This document shows, one piece after another, positions 1 through 4,304 of a stretch of 17,600 bases of DNA (the stretch's first letter is position 1; each line of letters opens with the position of its first letter). This DNA comes from an uncultured Acetatifactor sp. (GTDB lineage Bacteria; Bacillota; Clostridia; Lachnospirales; Lachnospiraceae), in NCBI GenBank assembly GCA_910577235.1, contig CAJTMX010000050.1, positions 1 through 17,600 on the forward strand. The letters run 5' to 3'. The translations under genes were made by a program, and so were the position numbers. The notes under the pieces were generated by a model that was not told the origin of the DNA, did no database searches, and worked only from the letters and a program-made list of their open reading frames with translations.

Positions 1-753
1 ATCAAGACCTCCAGCGGCGACCGCAAGATTCCCGTTGTTGCGTCCAAGGGTACGGCATCCTGGATTGACGAGGAGGGCGCATACCCGGAGAGCGACGACT
101 CCTTCGGGCAGGTTTCCATCGGCGCTTACAAGCTGGGCACCATGATCAAGGTTTCCGAGGAACTGTTAAACGACAGCGTGTTTGACCTGCAGTCCTATAT
201 CTCCCGCGAGTTTGCCCGCAGGATCGGGGCGAAGGAAGAGGAGGCGTTCTTCACGGGGGACGGCAAGGGCAAGCCGTTAGGGGTGCTTGCGGCCACGGGC
301 GGAGCGGAGACGGGCGTGACTGCCGCGTCTGCCACGGCTGTGACGGCGGATGAACTGATGGATTTATATTATTCGCTGAAATCCCCTTACCGCAAGAAAT
401 CCGTTTGGGTGCTGAATGATTCCACCATCAAGGCCATCCGCAAGCTCAAGGATACCAACGGGCAGTATTTATGGCAGCCGTCACTGACAGCCGGAACGCC
501 GGACACCATCCTTGGCAGGCCAGTCAAAACCTCTGCGTATATGCCGGCCATTGCCGCAGGCGCAAAGACCATCGCATTCGGTGACTTCTCCTATTACTGG
601 ATCGCTGACAGGCAGGGGCGCAGTTTCAAGCGCCTGAACGAGCTGTTTGCGGCGACCGGGCAGGTGGGCTTCCTTGCCTCCCAGCGTGTGGATGGGAAGA
701 TGATCCTTGCGGAAGCGGTGAAAGTGCTGGAGCAGAAGGGGGCTCCGGCTTAA
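1..753 (+). CDS. HK97-type phage major capsid protein, C-terminal part (5' end outside window)
   Basis: The frame is open from base 1 to a TAA, giving 250 visible residues; the start lies upstream, so the ATG at 142 is only an internal Met. The protein reads like the C-terminal two thirds of an HK97-fold capsid subunit: a stretch like SWIDEEGAYPESD, then KVSEELLNDS, an RRIGAKEEEAFFTGDG block near visible residues 71-86, and a late VDGKMILAEAVKVL strand. These are recognisable landmarks of the Phage_capsid family (PF05065), whose members assemble into the icosahedral shell. Capsid protein followed by small connector genes is the standard order of a siphovirus head operon. The N-terminal scaffold/protease region, if present, is not in the window. 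The family call is confident; relation to a particular phage is not claimed. Confidence 0.93.
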   Translation: MKTSSGDRKIPVVASKGTASWIDEEGAYPESDDSFGQVSIGAYKLGTMIKVSEELLNDSVFDLQSYISREFARRIGAKEEEAFFTGDGKGKPLGVLAATGGAETGVTAASATAVTADELMDLYYSLKSPYRKKSVWVLNDSTIKAIRKLKDTNGQYLWQPSLTAGTPDTILGRPVKTSAYMPAIAAGAKTIAFGDFSYYWIADRQGRSFKRLNELFAATGQVGFLASQRVDGKMILAEAVKVLEQKGAPA

Positions 754-773
754 AAGAAAGGGGCGCTGCAGGC

Positions 774-1049
774 ATGATGGTGGAATTGGAAGAAATGAAG
801 AATTACCTCCGTGTGGATTACGATGACGATGATGCCCTGATTGGAAACATCATCAGGGCATCGGAAAAAATCTGCATGGATGTGGCACGGATGGATGATA
901 CGGGGGAGTTTTCGGCTGTGGAAAACGCAAAGATAGCAGTACAGTATACAGCCGCCTATCTGTATGAACACCGGGAGGAAGCCGACCACCATGCCCTCAT
1001 GCTCACCCTGCGCTCGCTCCTTTCCGGCAGCCGGAAGGAGGCGTTCTGA
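774..1049 (+). CDS. Head-tail connector, gp6-like
   Basis: This 91-residue protein starts MMVELEEMKNYLRVDYDDDD and continues with an alpha-helical body. The opening LEEMKNYLRVDYDDDDALI followed by IIRASEKIC is typical of the phage gp6-like head-tail connector family (PF05135/TIGR01560). Those proteins form a ring under the portal that joins head and tail. Length fits the family. Two in-frame ATGs (774 and 777) are possible starts; 774 is used here, preceded by a weak purine-rich GAAAGGGG. It lies 20 bases after the capsid gene, and its TGA overlaps the next ATG by one base, as expected for translational coupling in a head operon. The many Asp codons near the N terminus are normal for the family. 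Confidence 0.85.
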   Translation: MMVELEEMKNYLRVDYDDDDALIGNIIRASEKICMDVARMDDTGEFSAVENAKIAVQYTAAYLYEHREEADHHALMLTLRSLLSGSRKEAF

Positions 1050-1390
1050 TGGAGGTTTCACTATTAAATGTGAAGATTACTTTCCAGAAAAATGCAGTGG
1101 CGGTGGATGGCATCGGCAACCACAAAAACACATGGGCGGATTATTATTCCTGCCATGCCACAGTAAGCGGCGAGGCGGGGAGACAGACCAGCGAGGCAGA
1201 CGTGGCCGGAACCGTGGCGGATGAATCGGACATTTCGTTTACTGTCCGCTGGTGCAGAAAAGCGGCCGCAGTCGATTCCACGGGATACCGGGTAGTATTT
1301 GGCGGGGGACTGTACGATATTCTCGCCATCGACCACATGAATTATAAAAAGAAAAGTATCAAGTTCAAATGCAGGAAAGCGAGGCGGTGA
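1049..1390 (+). CDS. Phage head closure protein (head-tail adaptor)
   Basis: The product is 113 residues and mostly beta-strand in character, with a basic C terminus ending KKKSIKFKCRKARR. The pattern of an aromatic YYSCHATVSGE strand, a DISFTVRW strand around residues 60-70, and a final YRVVFGGGLYDILAIDHMNYKKKSIKF matches the head-closure/head-tail adaptor family (SPP1 gp16-like, TIGR01563). These act as a stopper ring sealing the packaged head before tail joining. Size and position, directly after the gp6-like connector and before a gp10-like gene, support the call. Start ATG overlaps the preceding TGA by one base, and the next gene overlaps its own stop. The short length means family assignment rests partly on gene order. 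Confidence 0.8.
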   Translation: MEVSLLNVKITFQKNAVAVDGIGNHKNTWADYYSCHATVSGEAGRQTSEADVAGTVADESDISFTVRWCRKAAAVDSTGYRVVFGGGLYDILAIDHMNYKKKSIKFKCRKARR

Positions 1391-1776
1391 TGATGGCAGG
1401 AAAAAGGGTAGGAATTGACAGCTTTGCGGCTGTGCTGGAGCAGTCGCTCTCGGATTATGGGGTGTCTGCAGCGTCAAATGTGAAGGCGGCGGTCACGAAG
1501 GCGGGGGAGGCCGTAAAAGGCCAGATACAGTCCACGGCGCCAAGGGACACGGGGAGGTACGCAAAAAGCTGGTCTGCGGACACCGTGAAGGAGACGGCAT
1601 CCTCAAAGGCGGTGGTGGTCCATTCGAAGAAGCAGTACCGGCTGACGCACCTGCTGGAGTTCGGCCACGCAAAGCGGGGCGGCGGCAGGACGAGGGCGCA
1701 GCCGCATATCGCACCTGCGGAGAAAGCAGGGTTCGAACTGCTTTTATCCGAGGTGGAAAAGGGGGTGAAAGGATGA
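1390..1776 (+). CDS. HK97 gp10-like neck/tail completion protein
   Basis: The reading frame could open at 1369, but that would overlap the upstream gene by 22 bases without a good RBS. ATG at 1390, overlapping the upstream TGA, with GAGGCGG just before it, is preferred; ATG 1393 is equally possible. The protein is about 128 residues. It shows the hallmarks of the HK97 gp10-like family (PF04883): an N-terminal helix, the motif APRDTGRYAKSW near residues 50-61, and HLLEFGHAKRGGGRTRAQPHIAPA near residues 88-111, where the LEFGH and PHIxPA patterns are strongly typical. The family contributes to the neck or tail-completion complex. It sits in the expected slot between head closure and tail terminator and overlaps the next gene by ATGA. 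Confidence 0.88.
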   Translation: MMAGKRVGIDSFAAVLEQSLSDYGVSAASNVKAAVTKAGEAVKGQIQSTAPRDTGRYAKSWSADTVKETASSKAVVVHSKKQYRLTHLLEFGHAKRGGGRTRAQPHIAPAEKAGFELLLSEVEKGVKG

Positions 1777-2090
1777 GCCACGGGGAAGTCATGGCCATGG
1801 TGGCAGAGATGGGGCTGCCTTATGCCTACCATCATTTTGCGGAGGGGGAATCCCCGGAACCGCCCTTTATTGTATTTCTATACCCGGAAGCTGATAATTT
1901 CGCAGCAGACGGGACAGTGTATTTCAAAATAAACCGGCTCCATATAGAAATCTACACTGACCTAAAGCAGCCGGAACTGGAAGAGTCTGTAGAGGCGGTG
2001 CTGTTAAAAAATGGCATCTTCTACAGTAAAACGGAAACGTGGATTGAGTCGGAAAAGCTGTATGAAGTCTTGTATGGAATGGAGGTATGA
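1773..2090 (+). CDS. Probable tail terminator/tail completion protein
   Basis: This encodes 105 residues with an alpha/beta appearance: an N-terminal helix, the strand PPFIVFLYPEADNFAADGTVYF around residues 30-51, then RLHIEIYTDLKQPELEESVEAVL around 54-77. That order (helix, strand, a xNFxADxxVY segment, a strand HIEIYT, helix) is what small tail terminator proteins of lambda gpU/HK97 gp10-neighbour type look like; they cap the tail tube at its head-proximal end and stop its growth. The assignment is mainly from position between the gp10-like gene and the major tail protein. The ATG overlaps the previous stop as ATGA, with GAAAGG upstream. A purely hypothetical label would be the conservative alternative. 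Confidence 0.7.
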   Translation: MSHGEVMAMVAEMGLPYAYHHFAEGESPEPPFIVFLYPEADNFAADGTVYFKINRLHIEIYTDLKQPELEESVEAVLLKNGIFYSKTETWIESEKLYEVLYGMEV

Positions 2091-2091
2091 C

Positions 2092-2685
2092 ATGAAGAAC
2101 AACAAAGTAAAATTTAATATCTGCAACTGCCACTATGCTTTGCAGAAGGTGCAGGAGAACGGGGAGACGGGGTTTGAAAGCCCTGTGGCGATGCCGGGTG
2201 CGGTATCCCTTTCCCTGGACCCCAACGGTGAGCCGGAATCTTTCTATGCGGACGGCATCGAGTATTACATCATTGCCAACAACATGGGCTATGACGGCGA
2301 CCTGGAACTGGCACTGATCCCGGAGAGCTTCCGCACGGATGTGCTAAAGGAGGAGGCGGACAGCAACGAGGTGCTGGTGGAGAACGCACACTCCGAGACG
2401 GCGGCCTTTGCGCTGCTGTTCGAGTTTGACGGTGATGTGCGTAAGATACGCCATGTGCTGTACAACTGTTCCGCGAGCCGTCCCAAGATCGAGGGCAAGA
2501 CCAATGAGGAGAGCCGGGAGGTGCAGACGGAAACGCTGACCATCAAGGCGCGCCCGCTGGCAAGCGGCTATGTGAAGGCAAAAACCGGGAACAGAACATC
2601 TGCGGAAACTTATGCCAACTGGTACAAGGAAGTGTATATACCAGAACCCAAGGTGGCAGGAGCAGATGCAGAGGGACAGGGGTGA
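2092..2685 (+). CDS. Phage major tail protein (phi13 type)
   Basis: The gene makes a 197-residue tail tube subunit that polymerises around the tape measure. An in-frame ATG exists upstream at 2011, but it lies inside the previous gene; the ATG at 2092 has GGAGG six bases upstream and gives the expected N terminus KNNKVKFNICNCHYA. The motifs match the phi13-family major tail protein (TIGR01603): a short N-terminal strand, YADGIEYYIIANNMGYDGDL near residues 45-64, LIPESFRTDVL near 67-77, and a C-terminal TLTIKARPLASGYVKAKT segment followed by a YANWYKEVYIPE tail. It lies between the tail terminator and the tail assembly chaperone, where this gene always sits. The call is secure at family level. 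Confidence 0.9.
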   Translation: MKNNKVKFNICNCHYALQKVQENGETGFESPVAMPGAVSLSLDPNGEPESFYADGIEYYIIANNMGYDGDLELALIPESFRTDVLKEEADSNEVLVENAHSETAAFALLFEFDGDVRKIRHVLYNCSASRPKIEGKTNEESREVQTETLTIKARPLASGYVKAKTGNRTSAETYANWYKEVYIPEPKVAGADAEGQG

Positions 2686-2701
2686 AGGAGGCTAAAAGGA
2701 T

Positions 2702-3079
2702 ATGAGCATTGTCAGGAAGATAGAGATTGACGGGCAGGATGTGTTGTTTAAGGCATCGGCGGCGATCCCGCGCATTTACAGGCTGAAATTTCAGAGAGAC
2801 ATTTATAAGGATTTGCGGATTCTTGAAAAGAGCATCGGTGAGGGTGATGAGGAAAGTTCCGACCTTGATTTATTCTCTTTGGAGATGTTCGAGAATATCG
2901 CCTATACGATGGCGAAGCACGCCGATCCGCAGATACCGAATGAGGTGGATGAGTGGCTGGATGGTTTTAATACATTTTCCATCTACCAGGTGCTGCCGCA
3001 GCTCATACAACTGTGGGGACTGAACGTGAAGACGGATGTGGAGGCTAAAAAAAACTTCGCCCAACTGAGCGAGAAATGA
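2702..3079 (+). CDS. Tail assembly chaperone, zero-frame product (G-like)
   Basis: This 125-residue protein follows the major tail protein and begins SIVRKIEIDGQDVLFKASAAIPRIYRLKFQRDIYKDL, which is the typical opening of Firmicutes siphovirus tail assembly chaperones (gp12/gpG analogues). Such proteins coat the tape measure before tube polymerisation. The C-terminal half is helical and acidic-rich (GEGDEESSDLDLFSLEMFENIAYTMAKHA). Near the end the codons GCT AAA AAA AAC form a slippery site that can shift ribosomes into the short following frame, giving an extended G-T type protein of about 179 residues (see the site at 3049-3055). RBS is AAGGAGGCTAAAAGGAT. The downstream neighbour is not the tape measure, as would be usual, but an inserted 1-kb unit. 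Confidence 0.88.
   Translation: MSIVRKIEIDGQDVLFKASAAIPRIYRLKFQRDIYKDLRILEKSIGEGDEESSDLDLFSLEMFENIAYTMAKHADPQIPNEVDEWLDGFNTFSIYQVLPQLIQLWGLNVKTDVEAKKNFAQLSEK
3049..3055 (+). promoter_or_regulatory. Programmed -1 ribosomal frameshift slippery heptamer (A AAA AAC)
   Basis: An eight-A run at 3047-3054 followed by C is read in the zero frame as AAA AAA AAC, so bases 3049-3055 form the canonical heptamer A AAA AAC. After a -1 slip the frame stays open (CTT CGC CCA ACT GAG CGA GAA) into the ATG at 3076 and stops at 3238-3240; the fusion would be 118 plus 61 = 179 residues. A GGAGG at 3040-3044 could act as an internal stimulatory Shine-Dalgarno, although it is closer than in dnaX. Frameshifting at this gene is a conserved trait of siphovirus tail chaperones. 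No convincing close downstream pseudoknot was seen by eye. Confidence 0.85.
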
Positions 3080-3240
3080 CAACACCGCTGTTCCTGCTCC
3101 GGTGTGTGCAGCTTGGGCTTTCGATAGCAGACCTTGAATTGCTTTCTATCGGGCTGATCAATGATATGTACGCCGAGAGCAGGAATGACGAGTGTAATTA
3201 TGCCATCTTAGCTATGCAAGAAGATTTTGATAGGTTTTGA
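3076..3240 (+). CDS. Tail assembly chaperone frameshift extension (T-like second frame)
   Basis: This 54-codon frame starts at an ATG overlapping the stop of the chaperone gene and reads MTTPLFLLRCVQLGLSIADL, continuing to ILAMQEDFDRF. It closely resembles the short conserved segment that follows the chaperone gene in many Clostridia and Streptococcus phages and is normally produced only as a -1 fusion with the upstream protein. In lambda the analogous T domain recruits the tape measure while G binds tube subunits. Because the -1 frame is open from the slippery site through this ATG, a fusion is more likely than independent start; the ATG has only weak upstream purines (GCGAGAA). Its stop marks the left edge of the inserted AT-rich unit. 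Confidence 0.85.
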   Translation: MTTPLFLLRCVQLGLSIADLELLSIGLINDMYAESRNDECNYAILAMQEDFDRF

Positions 3241-3261
3241 TTGGCGCACAATAAATTTTAC

Positions 3262-3290
3262 TTGACGCATAATACTGGATATGATACTAT
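3262..3290 (+). promoter_or_regulatory. Moron promoter P1 (TTGACG - 17 - TACTAT, extended -10)
   Basis: TTGACG at 3262-3267 is five of six to the sigma-A -35 consensus. A 17-base spacer leads to TACTAT at 3285-3290, preceded by TG at 3282-3283, giving an extended -10 (TGATACTAT). The element lies in an AT-rich non-coding gap between the chaperone stop and the ATG at 3349, and faces the two unknown genes. Spacing and sequence make this one of the better promoters visible in the window. Confidence 0.75.
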
Positions 3291-3292
3291 GG

Positions 3293-3322
3293 TTGAGTAA
3301 ACACTAAGTATGCGCTTAATAT
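3293..3322 (+). promoter_or_regulatory. Possible second moron promoter P2 (TTGAGT - 18 - TAATAT)
   Basis: TTGAGT at 3293-3298 and TAATAT at 3317-3322 are separated by 18 bases. The -10 lies within the TATGCGCT direct repeat, so a protein bound there would block it. A start near 3329 would leave a leader barely long enough for the AAAGGAG ribosome binding site at 3336-3342. It is weaker than P1 and may be coincidental in AT-rich DNA. Confidence 0.35.
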
Positions 3323-3348
3323 GCGCTGATTAAAAAAAGGAGAAAGCC

Positions 3349-3882
3349 ATGTTTTATGAAGTCATTGCACAATTTGCAAAAGCTGGGGCACCATCATTTT
3401 ACACGCCGGGATATGAGGGTTATCTTTCAGAAGCGAAGGATTATTTTAACATTAGGAGCAGAGTGGCTACAAACCCGAAGGAAATCACGGAATTGGGGAT
3501 TATTGATGATAAGACGATAAGGATTATATTCCGAAGCCATGACAAACTGAGGCTTGAACAAATTTCAAGAAGTCTGAGGGTGTTCAGTATGTATCTCATT
3601 GACGAGACACATCCGTTAAACTTCAGCAGTTTAATTTCTGGCAAACGACTTTTTCGTATGCATGCATCTGAATTTGCATCTGATGAAGCCGAGGAAGTTA
3701 GATTGCAAAATGGTAATGGCGGAATGGATGGCGATATGGAACCGGATGTTGAAATGAATAAATTGTATCTGATAGAAAAAATGTGCCTTCTTCTCAGGGA
3801 GATGGACAGAAGTTCGGAAAATATAGAAGCTGTAAGAGAAATAGATACTATTTTGGAAAGCTTTCTTGAGAGGAGGAAATAA
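3349..3882 (+). CDS. Unrecognised moron protein A (177 aa)
   Basis: I do not recognise a family. The start is supported by AAAGGAG at 3336-3342, six bases before ATG. The first 110 residues look like a folded alpha/beta domain: helix MFYEVIAQFAKAG, a segment YTPGYEGYLSEAKDYF, then strand-like IDDKTIRIIFRSHDKL and a helix LEQISRSLRVFSMYLID. A polar, Gly- and Asp-rich linker (about residues 118-133, NGNGGMDGDMEPDVEM) separates it from a C-terminal helix rich in charged residues (LYLIEKMCLLLREM, ending LESFLERRK). No signal peptide, membrane segment or cysteine cluster is evident, so a soluble cytoplasmic protein is likely. It is first in a two-gene unit with its own promoter; lysogenic conversion, immunity to other phages or a regulatory role are possible but unproven. 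Confidence 0.8.
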   Translation: MFYEVIAQFAKAGAPSFYTPGYEGYLSEAKDYFNIRSRVATNPKEITELGIIDDKTIRIIFRSHDKLRLEQISRSLRVFSMYLIDETHPLNFSSLISGKRLFRMHASEFASDEAEEVRLQNGNGGMDGDMEPDVEMNKLYLIEKMCLLLREMDRSSENIEAVREIDTILESFLERRK

Positions 3883-3883
3883 T

Positions 3884-4198
3884 ATGCCTACGATATTGCC
3901 ATTTGCAAATTCTTTTGAAGCATATTTTTTAAGCCCGCTTTTTAATGCAGCATTACTGCGAGGAACTGTTTCTGCAGCAGAGAGTATTTATAATTCCCTT
4001 CCGCGAAAATACGGGAAAAGAAAACAAATCAGTGTAACAGTTAACTCTCAGAAAAAATGTCTGGAAATTACTTTATATTCTGATATTATTATTTCTTCGA
4101 TTAATCAGCTACGTGCAAGCCAATATTTCAGTAAAGTGCTATCTAAACAACCCGGAATGGGAGCATACATCATTGATAAGAGACTTTTGAGGCAATAA
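3884..4198 (+). CDS. Unrecognised moron protein B (104 aa)
   Basis: An upstream in-frame ATG at 3866 lies inside gene A and overlaps its RBS region; ATG 3884, preceded by AGGAGG at 3871-3876 and one base after gene A's TAA, is clearly the better start. The product is small and basic (several Lys/Arg, few acidic residues). It has a hydrophobic, aromatic N-terminal part (PTILPFANSFEAYFLSPLFNAALL minus a clear charge pattern, so probably amphipathic helix rather than membrane anchor), a central KYGKRKQISVTVNSQ strand region, a second strand CLEITLYSD, then a helix and a basic end IIDKRLLRQ. The tight coupling to the acidic protein A suggests the two interact. No homologous family is recognised; a toxin-antitoxin pair is not excluded but not supported by any motif. 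Confidence 0.75.
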   Translation: MPTILPFANSFEAYFLSPLFNAALLRGTVSAAESIYNSLPRKYGKRKQISVTVNSQKKCLEITLYSDIIISSINQLRASQYFSKVLSKQPGMGAYIIDKRLLRQ

Positions 4199-4214
4199 TT
4201 GAAAAGCATTATGA

Positions 4215-4247
4215 AAGCATCGGGTATAGACTCGGTGCTTTTTTCTT
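4215..4247 (+). terminator. Intrinsic terminator 1 of the moron unit
   Basis: AAGCATCGGG (4215-4224) pairs with CTCGGTGCTT (4231-4240) across a six-base loop, giving ten pairs including two G-U, followed directly by a T run at 4239-4244. It lies 17 bases after the stop of moron gene B. In the late operon it would also hinder transcription into the tape measure unless read-through or antitermination occurs. Confidence 0.85.
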
Positions 4248-4304
4248 GGGAGCAGAAATGCTCTTTTTTTGTGCATAAAAGGGAGGTGGTAAGTCTTGGG
4301 AGCA
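4244..4304 (+). repeat. 11-bp direct repeat TCTTGGGAGCA at the moron/tape-measure junction
   Basis: TCTTGGGAGCA occurs at 4244-4254 (within the tandem terminators) and again at 4294-4304, where it covers the TTG start of the tape measure gene. The 50-bp separation spans terminator 2 and the tape measure RBS. It could mark how the right edge of the insertion formed or be a local duplication. No third copy was noticed at the left edge, so it is not a simple target-site duplication. Confidence 0.5.
4250..4270 (+). terminator. Intrinsic terminator 2 (GNRA-loop hairpin with seven T)
   Basis: GAGCA (4250-4254) pairs with TGCTC (4259-4263) around a GAAA tetraloop and is followed by seven T (4264-4270). 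The two preceding G can add G-U pairs. It sits six bases after the first terminator's tract, forming a tandem pair that would efficiently end the moron transcript. The short stem makes it weaker than terminator 1. Confidence 0.65.

Larger units (their letters stand above)
3241..3327. repeat. Cluster of GCGCATA-like repeats around the moron promoter (possible operator)
   Basis: Two 13-mers of the form TTGRCGCAYAATA lie at 3241-3253 and 3262-3274, exactly 21 bp apart (two helical turns) and differing at two bases; the second overlaps the -35 TTGACG. Downstream of the predicted start site, TATGCGCT occurs at 3309-3316 and 3320-3327, 11 bp apart. On the opposite strand these read GCGCATA, so the four sites face one another across the promoter. 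Phased, inward-facing repeats are typical of regulator binding, but no regulator is known for them; this is inference. Confidence 0.5.
3241..4290 (+). other. Moron-like self-contained cargo unit inserted in the tail operon
   Basis: This stretch separates the tail chaperone from the tape measure. Seen directly: AT-rich composition unlike both flanks; a sigma-A-like promoter immediately after the chaperone stop; two tightly spaced co-directional genes, each with a good RBS; and two consecutive intrinsic terminators before the tape measure RBS. This is the classical layout of a moron (an extra gene with its own promoter and terminator added to a phage operon), which typically allows expression from an otherwise silent prophage. 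Chaperone-tape measure adjacency is near universal in siphoviruses, so insertion is inferred. The right edge shows an 11-bp direct repeat. Function is unknown. Confidence 0.75.

Noticed and set aside
2011..2091. Upstream start of the major tail protein at 2011
   Set aside because: This would put 27 extra residues over the tail terminator gene; ATG 2092 has a strong RBS and gives the normal N terminus.
3082..3105. ACACCG/CGGTGT stem as the frameshift-stimulating structure
   Set aside because: It begins about 27 bases after the slippery heptamer, too far for a typical stimulator, and has only six pairs.
3866..3883. Earlier ATG for moron gene B at 3866
   Set aside because: It lies in gene A and before the AGGAGG that clearly serves ATG 3884.
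3349..4198. Interpretation of the moron pair as a toxin-antitoxin system
   Set aside because: No toxin fold, antitoxin HTH or SpoVT/AbrB-like motif is visible; opposite charge and tight coupling alone are not enough.
4244..4304. TCTTGGGAGCA repeat as a transposon target-site duplication
   Set aside because: Both copies are at the right edge, none is evident at 3241, and no transposase or terminal inverted repeats are present.
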